A stretch of 64,000 bases of DNA from Micromussa lordhowensis (GCA_964020085.1 OZ026595.1:21356653-21420652); one strand, 5' to 3'; positions 13,281 to 27,555 are shown, numbered from the stretch's first letter. The notes: generated from the letters alone by a model not told the origin. Numbers and translations are program-made.

Positions 13281-16200
13281 AGATCCTTTAAAGATGGCTT
13301 GCTTGCAGGTTAGTTCTTCAAACTCAAACAATTCTCCCGTTTCGTTTTTACATGTCTGTAACAGGTCTTAAAGCATTCACCGGGCACGATTCAAAACTCG
13401 TTCCTGTTCACAGTTAAAAGCGCATATTTCTCACGAAGTTTGCAAAATTAGTTACCAAGTGGAAGAACACTTCGCCTGCTGAGACACCAAATACTTGACC
13501 TTGTAACCGGCACGGAGGGCTACTGCGTACGTAGAATATCTGCTCAAGATTACTTACCGGAAAACATGGTATTCTGTAAATATTTTTAGCTTTTCTTTTC
13601 TTTTTTTTCAGTTAACAATGACTACAGTTACCAGCAAGAGACAGTAGTTTTAATAGGTCTGGCTTGGCGAGAAATAAAACAAAAATACAGCCAAAAATAA
13701 AACTGATAATCGATACACTGTTTTCAAACTAAGAACTCGTGCTAAATGCATGTTACTCACTGATTAGAAAGTTGCTTGAAGTTTTGAAAGATTGCCAAGG
13801 AGGGGAGGTAACAGCAGTGCATTAGAAATGCTGTCCTCCACTCTCACTTTGTCATGCACGTGACTCGCCAAACTATACGACCGACAGACGACCGACTAAA
13901 TGATTAGAGACATGTTTCATAGAGAAATTGATTTTCGCCAGGGAAGACAAATGCTTAACTAAACGGCTAAATTAATTGCATTGCGATCTTCTGAGTCAAT
14001 TAGCAGGATAAACCAAGAGTTTCTCTCGACTTCACAGGTTGATGCCGCATAAAATGTCCGCTTCGTTTAGCAAAACACACTAGGTGGAGAGCACGTGGGT
14101 GGATCAACTTCAGTAACAAGGAGGGAACAATGGTGGCCATATTATGTGCATTGTGTTAACAAAGGGATACCGCAACCGCCCTATCTTTGATATGTATCTC
14201 ACAGATTTAACGTAATTGAACCCGGGAATTGAACTGGTTGCGGGGTATCTTGTTAGCCTACGATCACGCTATGTTTACTAATCACACTAAGAAAATGGAA
14301 CGTACACGATGTATATAAGCCGTTGAAGAAAATTAGAACGAAAACTCGTTGATAAACTACTGATTCGCAGTTGTCTACTGCTGGGAAACTTAATATGGTA
14401 GAAAGGAAGATAACGGTACAATCATGATAATTAGCAAAATACCGAGACTTATCCGTCTGATATGGCCTCTCACCTGTTCATCTCTTCCACCTGTACCCTG
14501 CCGACAATGCTTACATCCGGTTTATTACAGCTTAGTCCAAATGTCAATCACGTTTATGTTTTGCCGTGTTTGTGTGCGTGCAACGCGACTGGAAACGAAA
14601 ACACGTTTCGCACTCGTGCACCTCTCGCGTGATGAATACTTTTGCTCTTCGTTTTGTGTTTATCCGTTTCTACGTCATTTGTTTTCTGTTTGTTGCATGT
14701 TCTCTTCATCTTGCACTGAGCGTTCTTTTCCTAGTACCTATGGCCATCCATACGGGATCAAAATGAAGCGTAGAAGGATCTCTTTATATACGTGCAAATT
14801 GGATGTGCAGAGTTCCGGCCGGACGACTCATGGAGTCTATTCGAGGATACCCTTGGTACCTGAACCTGAAGTAGCTTCCTTCTGCGAACACGAACATTGA
14901 GCTGTCGGTTCAGTCTTGCTCTGTACTCTACAAGACCAGCTACAAACTGCATGCAACTGACATCACTGTCCGTTGGCATTGAGGTTGGCATTGTTGAGGA
15001 CTGCAATTTATTTACAATTGAACTGCGTAATTCGTATACACATTCATGGAATTTTGTGTGTTGTGAAAGCACTTTTATATCAGGTAGGACTGAAACGTCG
15101 TTTTATGCAGTCTCTTGCCGAGACTCCGGATTTACCTAAAGCTAACAATAAAGATTAAATCGTAAAAAAAAATGATAGTTTCTGGCTATGCCACACGAAT
15201 GGGCTGATCAGTGTAAACGAATGTTGCCCAGGATGCAAAATGGCTTTGAAATAAAACAAACTTGACTTCACAATGAATATTTCTCTATAGCATATTTGAC
15301 TCTTGTAATACAATCAGTGTAAAGGTACTGGGTGAAAAAGCACTTTTTCAGACTGAGTAGCATCAAGACTGATGGAACATATGAATGTTTTAGGTGCTGT
15401 GGGTCAATTCAAGGCTGAAAACTGTATCTGTCTACTGTATGTTGTCTGAGCTTGTAGTTGTGCGGCGTTTGCACACTACATTGCTGTAAATTAGTCAGGA
15501 GTTTTCGAGAACAGTAGATCTTGAGAGTTGTAGTGTTGAAAGTGGTTCTGATTATTAGGAAATGGAAGTGTGAACCGAGATTTAGACGACCCTGCTTCGG
15601 TTGTGTTCCTTCCAGTACTATTTACACAAGTTACTTTACTCAGACTATTCAGTATAACAAAACAGCTGCTCAACAAGCTTTAAACTCGAAAAGTTTGTCT
15701 TTTTGGTTAAAAAGAAAAGTGAACATCCTGACTTGCTTTATAAAGTAGAGATTGGATGTGATAAAGTCTGTGTGGGAAAACTGTTTATTATGTCATGTCT
15801 TCAAACGGCCGAGTCTAGAAGAGAACACTACGGAGTTTCAGTCACCTCTATCATGTAAAGCACTCCAAAAAGACTCTCGTTAGGTATTTCTTCGAAGCAA
15901 TGGTTCAATAATGTACTATGGTATACACTTTCGAGAATAGCCATGTTATTACTTGCTTGTAATACCATGAAACGCAAGCGAGCAGACATGAAGACAGGAC
16001 ATGGTCTGCCATTTGCAGTTCCTTTCACAAAACGGAAAAGGTATATGACTATTTGGTGCCTGCTTATCAGGTCGCAAAGGTGTATGTTGTTGCTTTTATA
16101 GATGTTTGCCAATTCGACTATTTTCCGGCTGAGTTTATGCATACTGACTGAGTGTTTTTGAACAAAATCCTATTACTGGAGTTTGCACTTGACTGGGTAC

Positions 16201-19200
16201 ATCCTAGAAACAACGGTATACTATTTGTTAATTTGTTAATCTCCTAACCAGATCAAACTTTTTCTTCTTTTATCGATGTTTTAATTTGAAATCGAACGGG
16301 TCTTTATTGTCATGAAACAAACTTATAACCTCACCAGACAAGAATGCTTCTACCTCAAGAAAAGTTTTCTTTTGGTCCGAAAGTCTGCAAGCAAGTCCCA
16401 AACACTCCTCCACTTCAGTGTGAGTGCACAACAACTAACACTTGAATGTCGGATGAATCTTACTTTTCTAAGCTTTTTAAATTTTTAATAGAGATAAAAC
16501 TCAAAAACTGCCCAGCAAATTTGCTATGGCTGGCCCAGTGTTCTCTGTTCTGATGTTCAAACTGTTGATTTGCCGCGTGCAATGTTGAAGTGGATGAATG
16601 TTTGCCGAATCAGCTCTGCTTACGTTTGTAGTCGCCTGGCTGCTCGTTTGTTCTCCAGAGCCGGGAAACTAACAGCAAACCAAAATGTCGTGTTTTTCGA
16701 CACTTCAACGAAACAGCTTTTCAGTAAAGCCACTGAAACCCTATATTACTGTTAACTGCTCCGTGGATACATGTGAAAAGCGAGATATTTGAGCGGTGAA
16801 TTTTCTAAAAGATTTTTTCTCAGACAATCGAATAACTTGACGCAAACAACTCATGCAGTCACTATTTTCAAAGCTTACCTGGTGCCAATACTGCGGTGAT
16901 AAAATTTACAAGCGCAAGCCGAAAAGCAAATGTGTAAGCCTACAGCAACAGCAAAAATGATAGATTTTGCCGTAAAACACAGATTTCCTTTGCGACGCAA
17001 GGAACCCAGCTGGACCCCATCAAGTTTTTCTCATTCCAGGCTTTGCTTTTGTTGTGATGGCGTCGGTTGAGACAGCATCGTTCTCAAACTCAGTGAAGAC
17101 GGGTAAAAGAGGAACTAGGACCCTGGTCGTACTTGCTGTACACTAAACAGTAACTGCTTTTTTTTTTCAGGCGGCTGCGGAGGGTTTTGCCTCCAGAACC
17201 AACTGTAATGAGGTGCTCCACGTGTGTTGTTTGTTTCAACCGGAGAAAGAGAGCATGCCAATTAGCAACCGGGTAAATACGTCAAGTAGTAGACGTGTAC
17301 AGTGTGATATATTCGCAAAGGGCTGATGCATTGTTTAGCGATTCAGTTTTTGTGGCTCACATTGTACGACCGTCGCTCGATATAGAACGAAGTGATTGGC
17401 TCTTTCTTGCTGTTATTGTCTTCAAAACGTTGGAGGAATTGGCCGATCGTTTTGTCGTGCATTTGAACAGAGGGAAACGGCGGGTGTTCATTCGGCCCTC
17501 CTGACCATGCCCCTGAAGTTTACTATTCGCTTCCTCAGTGCTACAGGCGCTTCCCTTTCCTCGATCAAACTATCAAGAACCGTCTCGTGCGTTTTCTTCG
17601 GTGCAATTTTTTGATAGACCTTCTTTACGATTTGCTTTTGAATCACAGAGGAAGTAAATTTAGAGAAGCGGACCCAAAGGGACCTCGATCAATCATGCAG
17701 GAAGGCGCACTTGTCATGCGAGCAACACAATGATTTTTAGAGCGCTAAATTATTTGCTATTTTTCGCCTGGTTATTTGTCTGTCTTTTCATTTGATATTG
17801 AAGAATGAATTTGTATTCTATCAAGATAAATAGCCATTGTCATTTTACGATGTTTTGGTGTCTACAAAAGCCCTTTTACAGGAAGCTACTGACAGTAGTT
17901 TAAATTTGCTGCTCCGGAAAGGATTTCTAGTAATTTGTTTTCTTCGCAAATTTCAATACAACTGACCATACATGCATATCTTACGGTGTTTTTGTAACCG
18001 CATAAAACTTGGTTTTTCACTCCTGCAGACGGGGCCGAGCTTCTTTTCGAGGATTCTGAGGAGTTCTTGATAAAGTCAGTGTGAGGATCAGCTCATAAAA
18101 CTGAGCACAAAAATCACAAGTTTGTGCATGTGGTTAGCGGTGCAGGATGCTGAAGTGACTTGCGTTTCACGGCAGCTGAGATTCTTACGTCTATGCTTTT
18201 CACGTCAGTGTATTTCAGTAGAAAATGCTTTGATGTATTTTGCAGCTAATCGAAAGCTGTTGTAACATGTTCACGTATACTGACAAAGTAACGCCGTAAA
18301 GATGTGATATGATCGTCGCGGTTGTGCGAACAATAACAACAAGACGAAACAACTACCTCATGACGTGGTCTGCAATCAGGCAGAATGAGATACTAACGGC
18401 TGGTGTTTACAAAGTAATGTGCTATAACACTAGTGATGAAACAGCTGCTGGGCGTTACGGCAGCTGATTGAAAACGAACGAGTCATCCGATAACTCCCTG
18501 AGCTTGAAATCCCTCTATAATTGTTACGGTGTTCAGTCGGAGTGTGTGTAAGATTCTCAGATAAACGTTGTTCCTGTTCGCCCTGCATGTTCAATCAGTA
18601 GACGACAATGTTTAGTGGAAAATAAACTGTTTTCGAATACTTCCGAACAAACATTGGAGAAAACAAAACGTTCCGGCCCAGCCGGAAGCCGCATTAAAGA
18701 CCAGTTTATAAATTCGTTTAGTACCTCTGGTTCATTTAGTTTAGAGCTGAAAGTGGTGTACGACTATATCGTATGAGTGGCTGGAAATGTTACAAACCTG
18801 TTCCTTGCTTAAAGCTGCGCGTCCTTATAGAGTGCATATGTTGTACACAATGGCTCTTGATACAGGAAGATTCAAGTTATTTCAATCTGACGAAGCCGCC
18901 AAAAAGAACACTTGCTGAATAACACTCTCTACCTAGTAACTCGACCCTAGGCGCGTACAATAGGCCTCGTCGTTTTCAGAGTCGCGTGACCAACTCTCTA
19001 CTTAAAATTATTACCATTATTTTTTGTGCTAAACTGAAGTGACTTAAAAAATCTGTTAATGGCGTGTTAAAGACTATTATTAGACAGAAAGTATTTTCCG
19101 TTATGTTGAAGTCACCGACTTATAGGGCTGAAGTACCCATTGCAGTTTAATATTTCACAATAGTGTTGAATACAATATGTTCGCCATCGAGATCCATATC

Positions 19201-22200
19201 TCAGATCAGTAAATGTAGCGGTTAGCAGTTTGTGTTAACATCGCGTGAGAAAAGCCGCAATTTCTCATCAGCAATACGTGTGTTTCATCAGCATTCTTTT
19301 GTTGGAGGTATTTTTTCTTAGCAATAAAGTAAGGTGTTGTTCGTGTATCCGTTCATTTGGGCTGGTTCTATCATTTTCAAACAGTGTTGCTACTCTGTGG
19401 CACTCTACCCTCAGTCTCGACAAAAACGCTTGGATGTCTGATCGGATGCCGGATCACAGTATTGTAAATACTGTAAAAGACTATCCAAATTCCACTCCAG
19501 ATAGGGAAAATAAATGGTAGCAAGAAGCTAAGAAGAGACACCTTTTGCTTCGTTCTTTTGGAGCCTAGATTATATAGAATCTTCCTATTAACCTTGCCTC
19601 CGTTATCAACCAATTGTTCTTAAACATTCTAACAAGCTAGAAATACTGAGCTTATTTGAACCTAAAACGTTATGTTTTCTGAGCTAATGGAACATATAGT
19701 TTTCCTTTGATGAGAGTTACGTTGGATTTATATGGATGACGTTTTAGTGTGTTCAATATTGCAGCAGTACCATTAGCCTTTTGTTTTGTGTGGTTTCTAG
19801 CCAAAGAGCTGAATCTTATGTTGTCCGTCTCCTGGCCTCCTAACAAAAGAGCTGATTATGTTGCTTGCCTGCTTTCTCTGCTTCATTCTAAAGGTTTTGT
19901 ATAGCAATATATTCGCTCTGATCAAACAAATCAACCTACACGAACCTACTCGGGTCGCTCGCTGGAAACTGATCGTTTCTGAAACTTTTGTTTATATGTT
20001 TATTCCTTTATCTTGTCTTGCTTTTCAAATTGTGTTTTTCTTCAGAAAGTTACCTTTCAAACCCACTCACATGGGCAAGGAATCAACCACAAGCCACCTA
20101 CAAATTTGCCTTCAATCTTTCGCCCTCGTTGCAATATCACTTTCTGTTTTTTCGTAGTATCGTATATTTTCCGCGCTTTGTTTTTGTTGTTTTTTTTTTT
20201 CATTCGTCGTCGTCAACCCTCCCGCCTCTGTTTTAAAAGGGAATTTTCGATTATCTTAGACATTTACTCCCTTCTGTTTGTACTGTTTTTCCGTATATCT
20301 TTTTTCCATTTTCGTCTGGTAATGTTAGTTGCTTTGGTTCCAATAAACTGGCTTGTGCGTGCGTTGGTTGGTGGCTCAGTTAGCCGCGGCCGGGAACAGC
20401 TGCCTGGCGATTGTAAATCGTGGGCGCTCTCGAAGTCGACTTGAATTTATTATAAATTCATCAAGATGGTATTGGCTTGTTTTTCAGTTATGCCTTGAAT
20501 GCATGTATAACAGAAGTTATTATGGAGTTGGAAGACTGCTCTATTGAAAAGAAAAACATTTTCCTTAGTTTGAGGTAGTAACCCCCCCTCTCCCCTCGGA
20601 CATAATGGGCGTGACAGGGAGTCTCAGTGGAACTATTTTCCTTTTTTCGATGCCCACTTCTTCCAGCATTGAGCAACCTTTGTTATTGGAAAGGTCTCTG
20701 CTAGGTTTAAGCCTCAAAAAGAGGATTATGGACGATGAAAAAGCGATTTTTAGCGATTTTTAGTCGAAGACACAAGATCTCCACATTTACACCCACGCAC
20801 GTTAGTTGGATGGACTATGACTCGAAGAGTGATGTAAAAGAACTTCTTCCTCTCGAGAAATTGCTCTTTTGAGTAATTACCCGGAAGAAATCGCTTCTAG
20901 TGAGGCTCTGAACGATGTCCTCGCGATTTTGTCGCTTGCAGCTATAAAGTGAGGGTTGTTTTAGAGATGGCTGGAAACACTGTGTGGGCGACCTCTGCAT
21001 ATATTTTTCAAACTGCCTTCAAAACAGTTATTCTCTAGAATTAACTTTGCCCAGAAGTGTCCGCTCTTGTGGCTTTCTCTTGCTAATAACTTAGAGTGTA
21101 TACGGCTAAGACTTCTTATTTTTAAACAATCGTATTAGAACTCTCGAAGGGCAGGGAAAAAATGAAGTGAACTTCCTTAAAAACAGCACATGCAGGCCGT
21201 CACAATGAGTCAAGCAACTGCTATATATACAACTGATCTGTGCAGTAAAACGTTTCCGATACACCGCCGCTCTGAATTCTAGAAACTGTTTTCGATTGCC
21301 ACATTGGTGCTATAGGAATGCCGTACTTTATGTTAAGTTTCTATTTACACAGCAACTGATCTAATTCTATAGGGACAAATTATATACGAGTGAAGTACGC
21401 GCGATGATCACTCATGCGAAGAAGAACCGCTTTAAAGTTTTTAAATTACATTCAAACTGTAGCAGCGTAGGGGAGACAGAGAATTCTCATGCACAGAAGA
21501 AAACAGTCAATATATTTTATAGCTTCATTCCAGAACCATGCGTGTTTCTATTCCCATATAAAAACACACAGTTGACCCACCGTTCGTGTTATCTTATAAA
21601 AAATAGTTACCTTCAAATGCTGGAAAACGTGGATAAGCCATTGCTAACATGCCCAATTAGAATCCTGTGAGGCTCTCACCGTCTTGGTTCTTAGCTTCAG
21701 TGCTTGGAAACGGGTTGAAATTTTCCTAAGTGTTTTCCGCTACAGAGCTTTGTCCCCTCGCTAGGCAAATACCAAGAGAAATGAGCCGCCGATAACCCGT
21801 GTGCACCGTTTTGGTGATGTAACCAATTATGCATATAATCGTAGGCGTTACGGCCCGTTGAACATTCGTAATGACGAGCGACAGAACTGCGTGATACGCG
21901 CGTAGGAGGACAACATTATGCCATAACAAAGCCATGACAACCATTTCCGAATAAATACGAACCAATCCCGAAGGGATGTCGAGAAGTGCCGTATATTTTT
22001 TTTAGGGACTTATTTGGTGGTGTTGATGTCAAGTCGCTCTCGTCACGGTATTGGATTCCGTCTAGAAAAGGTTATTTTAAAGCGCTGGCACAAAAGGATT
22101 AAAATGATCGCCTTTGCGGTGGTATTTTCTAATTTTACAAAAGGTCGATCAAAACGTTTATTTCGTAATGCAAAAATGTTTTCTTCACAAAATATAGGCG

Positions 22201-22280
22201 AGTACGGATGCGTGGGTAGTGACCGATCACGTGGTTGAAGGGTTTCTCAAGAAAGGCGTTGACCTCACTAAATTATAGAA
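13281..22280. other. Gene-free intergenic DNA
   Basis: No supportable gene was found in this 9 kb. The longest open frame (14424-14900, plus, 158 codons) has no recognisable domain and is near the length expected by chance. Segments with good splice-site flanks on the minus strand (for example 16879-16939) are discussed as weak exon candidates. No clear transposon termini were identified. Confidence 0.45.
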
Positions 22281-22310
22281 ACCGGAAGTTGGACCGGAAG
22301 TGTCCGGAAA
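22281..22310. promoter_or_regulatory. Cluster of ETS-type binding sites
   Basis: Two exact ACCGGAAGT sites (22281-22289 and 22293-22301) are followed by TCCGGAAA (22303-22310), all in the same orientation within 30 bases. ACCGGAAGT is the established consensus for ETS-family factors. Three such sites this close in otherwise gene-free DNA suggest an enhancer or an unannotated promoter. That role is inferred. Confidence 0.45.
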
Positions 22311-25300
22311 CATTTGTCGCGTATTGTTTTAAAAGCTGCAGTTAAGTTAATTAATTTAACGGTGACAGCTAAAAAATAAAGAGAAGTACTTGCTATAATT
22401 TAAAAGAACAACCTCACACAGCGCTAGTCATTTTACATCGTATTTCCACGTTATCTTTTATCGTGGACATCGAATTTAATGAACGTTAAGTTCATAGGTC
22501 ACGTAAGCATGGACAGAGCTACAACTGAGCCGCTACGGGGGCTTTTACAATGCCACCATAGTTCGGCCGTGGCCATTTCCAACCAGATTACTGTTGCAGG
22601 AAAATCTACACGAGGCAATCAGACTTCTTCACAAAGATTATTCAGCGCCCACGGTTCTGAGCTAAAAATCACCTGCTGCGCTTTTGTGAACAATTTTAAA
22701 AAGCAGTGCTTGACTTGACGATGCAAAGTGCACCTCCTTCTTTATTCACAGCTCATTCGGTTGACATATTCTGGACGTTTGCCTCTCTTGCTTGTCACCA
22801 GCCGTATGTTGTCGACGTGTGATGGCCAAAAATGTTCTCTCTGCCCACGCGCCGGGCGTGTGCCAGAGGTTATTTTTCTCGACAACATTTTACCTTTTGA
22901 AACAAAACAACGAAACTTTTAGTCTCTGTGTCATTCTTCTGAAGGAAAAAGAACACGGTCTTTTTTTGCTTTTTTTCCTTGTTTTCGTTTTCTTTTCCGC
23001 CCTGTTGGTTTGAAAACGTTCTCGTTGTCATGACTCGCTTTGCACCAGTAAAACCTTTTGGACCGGGTAATGTTGCATGATTTTAGCCAGCTCATCTTTA
23101 ATGTAAGAGTACGTGCCTACAAGTAGTTTACAGTTAAAGAACTGATCTAACGAGATGAGATGGAACGATAGGCAATGATAACAAAATAAAGCCACTTCAT
23201 ATTTATTTTCTCTTTTTCATGTTTCGTTATTAGATAACTGTTCCTTGGGTATTCTAGAGTTCTTTATATACTTTGACTATTTTTTGGCTAGATTATTCGT
23301 GTTCTCATAACATCAAATATACATTGCATCATGGCCTAGTCACAACGATATGAGTCATGGTAAGAGCAGTCAGTTTAATCCGTTCTTCTTAGCCGGCGTT
23401 ACCTTAAAGATAAATATTATCGTTTGTTTTTCTGTATACGCGATAAAAATCTACTGATTGCAGCCTTTGCGATCTCCTCTGCCCGTCGCGATAATTGCGC
23501 CTCTTGATTATCAGTAGCTGAGTATCGGTGTTTACTTCCGATTCAGGGGTCAAGAGTTGGGCTACAAAAATTGTTAAGTTTGTAGAGAAGCACGTCTTAT
23601 GTAACGTCGTTACAAATCGTGCAAATCAACTTGAAATTCATTTCTGAGTTTTATTTCGAATGTTACAAGACTGGAAACCGACTTAAGAGGTGCAGACAAT
23701 GTATCTTCTGGCTTGGTAAATGTTTTTCCTAAAGCAGAAGTTTCCATCGGAACTCAGTACATGGTTCAGTGATGTGCTTATTTTGAATTTTAGACTCCGT
23801 TAAAGTCGAAAAGCCAATTAAGGTTACTGTTAACTAAATTAAGTCTATATTTAGCCGGACTTATGAATTAGTTATTAGCTTCCGTGTTGCACTTTTGAAG
23901 TTATTTTGATCCACAATAGAGCTTTAAATAGGTAACACACCAAAGGTACAAACAAAAAATAATTCTCAGATATCATCTTGGCAGTATAGAAAGGAAACTA
24001 TGGGCCTTGTACAAGGCTAAGAAACCTTGCATGTCTAGCATATGCGAACAGAAGGCGAAAGGGGAAGTTGCTTCTCAAAAAGCTCACCTTTTGTGTGTCT
24101 GTCCTCCGTCAAACCCACGCTCGGTGCATCAAGCCCACAAGTTTTGTTTCTTTAAAAACAATCTTACGGGTAACACACAATAATAAACTGGCCACCACTG
24201 TGAGAGAGCACATCATACCTGTTTCTATAGAATTTTTCCCACTTTGTTTTATTTTGAAAGAAACGCGAAAAGATGTTTTTTAACATCAACATCAACATAT
24301 TTTTTAAAGTTATCCCCAGGAGAAACCGATAAGCACGGACGTAAACAAACAGTGCGGGAAGTTAAGAGGACTAGAAACTCTCTTTCGTTCTGAATTTGAA
24401 GGTTGATGCTCTTATTAATCTAAGCTAATCCACATCCCCTAGGTTAACAACCAGAATATGTGGACGCAACCGTTTTATGACAGGCGCCTGTTCCCTTATG
24501 ACGCGACTAAGGACGCGACTAACGACTAACGGACTTTATTGTTTTGTTTTACCCAAACCAGTTATAGAGAATGAACCGACGTCAATTTTGGTATTACAAA
24601 GACTAAAATTCCGTTGTAAAACTGCATGTTTATATCATTTACAAAGCGATTATGTCAATGTTACATTGTACTCCAGTATCTCGATCGCGGGTTTCTTTCC
24701 AATCGCAATAAAATCGCTGAAATACCAGTACCGCTGAAATATCCGTAGAGATGACCTTTCTTTGTCTTCTATCCTTCAAAAGGGGCTCTGTTGAGAGTGA
24801 TCATAAATAAGGAAGTGTAAACAACAGTATAAGGTTTCTCCACCCGTTTAATCTCGAGTGTGTATGAGAGAGCGAGGGAAAGTATTATGTGACTAAAGTA
24901 AAACAATAACAAAACGTCACGTTTCTTTCTTTTCCTATCAGTACTGAATGCACTTCGCCACTATATAGAGAGTTTCAGGTAGGGCAAGTGTTGAAAATCC
25001 TTTCGTCCTCTAGGGATATCCTGGAAGGTAGACTCAGTCGGTGAACTCTCGATTAGCTATCACACTGTACTTTCTCTGCGACAGCTCATGAACAAACACC
25101 TCTTTCTGACTAAACTTGCTCTTGTTTTTAGTAGTAATCCATCTGAGATATATTAGCTTCTCAATTTCCGCACTTAATTACGGTATTACTTCCGAATCGT
25201 ATACCTTCACGGAGGTCGTAATCGGTTTTCTATTAGATACAATACCTCAGTTTTCTATGGTCTGGCTCGCCTTTCCAAAACAAAGCTAGGAAAAAATATA

Positions 25301-25439
25301 TACCAAAAATGAATATGAGTACTATGAATGGACTATCGTATACCTCTGACACAGTTCATCCTTTAAATCGTTCACAGTGTTTACTTGTGTTTCTTATCCT
25401 GATGTTAATCTTCCCATCCGAAGGGAGGGAGATTAACTT
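22311..25439. other. Gene-free intergenic DNA
   Basis: No gene, RNA gene or clear element is visible. Short open frames on both strands lack any family signature. Confidence 0.45.
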
Positions 25440-26824
25440 AAGTTTAAACTTCCGCACCGAATCGTGTACCTCCACCGAGGACGTGCTCTCCTAGTAAACA
25501 AACGCGGGACATAACAAAAAACAATCAGTGTGGGGGTGTCCAGCAAGGGGGCTTATTACCCACTCTGTTTTATGGATCAGAATGGTTACAGAATTCCCCA
25601 TTTTACTTGGTCAACATAGAGGTTTATGTGACCATTCCCGCGCTTTTGCTCGCACAAAGAGGAACTGCGTGTTCATTAGTGTAGCATTATTTTGGGTGCT
25701 GACTGTCGCGCCCTTTATTATTTTTTTTTTAGTCTACGTGGCAAATTCTTTCGCGATATTTCGGCGCTGTTTAAGTACATTCTTCGCACTCTTCTCTATT
25801 CCTGTGCATTGAGCTCGTCTGGTTACCCTTTTAGCGTCTGCTAGATTTGATTGCAGTTATATTTTTTAATCGTCCGTTTTAATCGTCGAAACAGTGCGAG
25901 CGAAGCCAGAGAGCGCGAGTTATGTCTCAAAATTTAATTACAGCCTTCGTTTCGATCTGTTGTGTCACCACCTTGTTGTCACGCATTTTTCAGCGTCTAA
26001 GGGAAGTACAGCGTATTGAAACGCAACTTTGGCAAACAAAAACTAAGAGAAGCATTTAAACGTTTTGCTAATGTATTCTTAGTTAACAAAGCTGTAGAAA
26101 CACTCTTCCACTACTCATGTTTCAGTTTCCACAGCGTTTCTCGTTACTTAGAACAGCCGATCGTGTTACTATAATCGTTTGCCTCAACTGAGGACGTGCT
26201 CCGTCGTAAGTACCTGAAAAAAAAAACGCTTCGGTGTACTAGTGTACATGACGGGATAACAAAAACAGGAGAGTGTACGCATGAAATTGATGCGAGGCTT
26301 CTTCTTTCTGTGATACGTATAACAGGGCTTTCAGAATTTCCCATTTTATTTAGTCAAAATGTTGGCTTATGAACCTAAAGGAATTGTATATTACAGGCAT
26401 AATTTATTACATGAGTCAATGCTGTCTCTCGTATACTATAGTCTAATGCGACAAAATTCTTTCGCGACATTTTTGGTCGCCTCTGTTAATCTCAGTGGCA
26501 GGCAAAGCTAAAGGAGGGAGAATAGAATCAAGGAAGTACATTCTTCCCACCCCTATTCCTTCCTGTGTGTGTTTGAGCTCGTCTTTCTCGTCTTTTTCAG
26601 CGTGTGGCACGTTCGAGTACGAGTAGTTCCTCTGGGCTTTTGATAGCAAAACATGTACGGGCGATGTCTCGCTTACTTAGGTCTAGCATTTCTTCAGTGG
26701 CAAGCATAAAAAGAAACAAAAGAGCCATGACTAATTTACTATAGGCTAACAAACCTGTGTAAACACTCGCCTACTGCTTAGTGTCCACAGCTTTTCTCAT
26801 TCTCTACAGCATCCGGTCGTGTTA
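25440..26824 (+). repeat. Degenerate tandem duplication, unit about 0.7 kb
   Basis: Copy A (about 25440-26167) and copy B (about 26168-26824) share a series of landmarks in the same order. These are: gaggacgtgct (25475 and 26188); ataacaaaaa; a gaatttcccatttta-like block (25594 and 26334); aaattctttcgcga (25743 and 26454); gtacattctt (25775 and 26536); gagctcgtct; and a closing stretch rich in aaacact, ccacag and gtcgtgtta (26080-26167 and 26745-26824). Offsets vary between 660 and 760 bases, so both copies carry indels. No open frame is conserved between them. A further short partial copy may begin near 25170. Confidence 0.65.
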
Positions 26825-27551
26825 GCGTACTTTAGCGTATTTTTTATTTTACCGTATTTTAAAAACTATGGAGAAACGCGTGGCCGATGAATGATAGGCG
26901 AATAATGACACTACGGATGAATACACTACAGAATAATTTCCCTTCCCTCTTCTTACCGAAAAAACACTGATATCGTCCCTTATAGGGTAATGATTTGTCA
27001 AAGAAAATTAGCATGTTAAGTTTCAAATAATTTTTTGCGTTTACATTTGAAACAAAACTGCTCTTAAACTGTCAAAACAAAACGATAAGAAACAAAAGAG
27101 AAGAAGTTGTAAAATCATCAGTTGAACATCATAGGTCCGTGAATGACACCCCTATCTTCGGAGCTTTAATATAATCGAAAGAAATTCAGCGGTTTGGAAT
27201 AAGGAGGTTTATTTAGCCGAAACTAGATATAAACCCATGGGCTTCTATTCGAAAGAGCATAATATTAGCGCGATTTTGGGGTGCTTACCTTGGGAAGTCT
27301 ACTCCAGGCTCTTGGTCAGGGGGAAGTTGGCGGGTGAGGGCCTGGAAGAGAAAAAGGAAAAGGCGGGAGTCCGCCTCAGAAGGGTGGGAACTTATGACGG
27401 ACATTTTATGCATGGTACTTGACACGGAAGCACATATGGGCTTACGTTCGGTAATTTTATTTTTCTTTTAAATTTTTCTGTCTGCTATCATACGTGATCA
27501 TCCTCAGTCATAGTTTACGAATGATATTATCTTCATTGGCTTTGTAGCCTG
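26825..27551. other. Gene-free intergenic DNA with one exon-like segment
   Basis: No gene is recognised. On the minus strand, 27289-27341 is a 53-nt open segment. It is flanked by a long polypyrimidine tract ending in CAG upstream and an AAG|GTAAGC donor downstream, so it looks like a small exon. Neighbouring exons could not be identified, and this may be chance. Confidence 0.35.
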
Positions 27552-27555
27552 TTAA

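Noticed and set aside
14424..14900. 158-codon open frame, the longest in the gene desert
   Set aside because: No domain, cysteine- and serine-rich low-complexity translation, and a length near the chance maximum for this amount of sequence.
14758..16142. Minus-strand frames 14758-15072 and 15828-16142 that look moderately protein-like and could be joined as exons
   Set aside because: The best donor after the first frame and the acceptor of the second do not join in phase, no homologous family was recognised, and frames of about 104 codons are frequent by chance here.
20013..20444. 143-codon plus-strand frame rich in F, L and R
   Set aside because: Low-complexity T-rich DNA gives a hydrophobic translation. 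Three overlapping frames in the same DNA are equally open, and no motif is seen.
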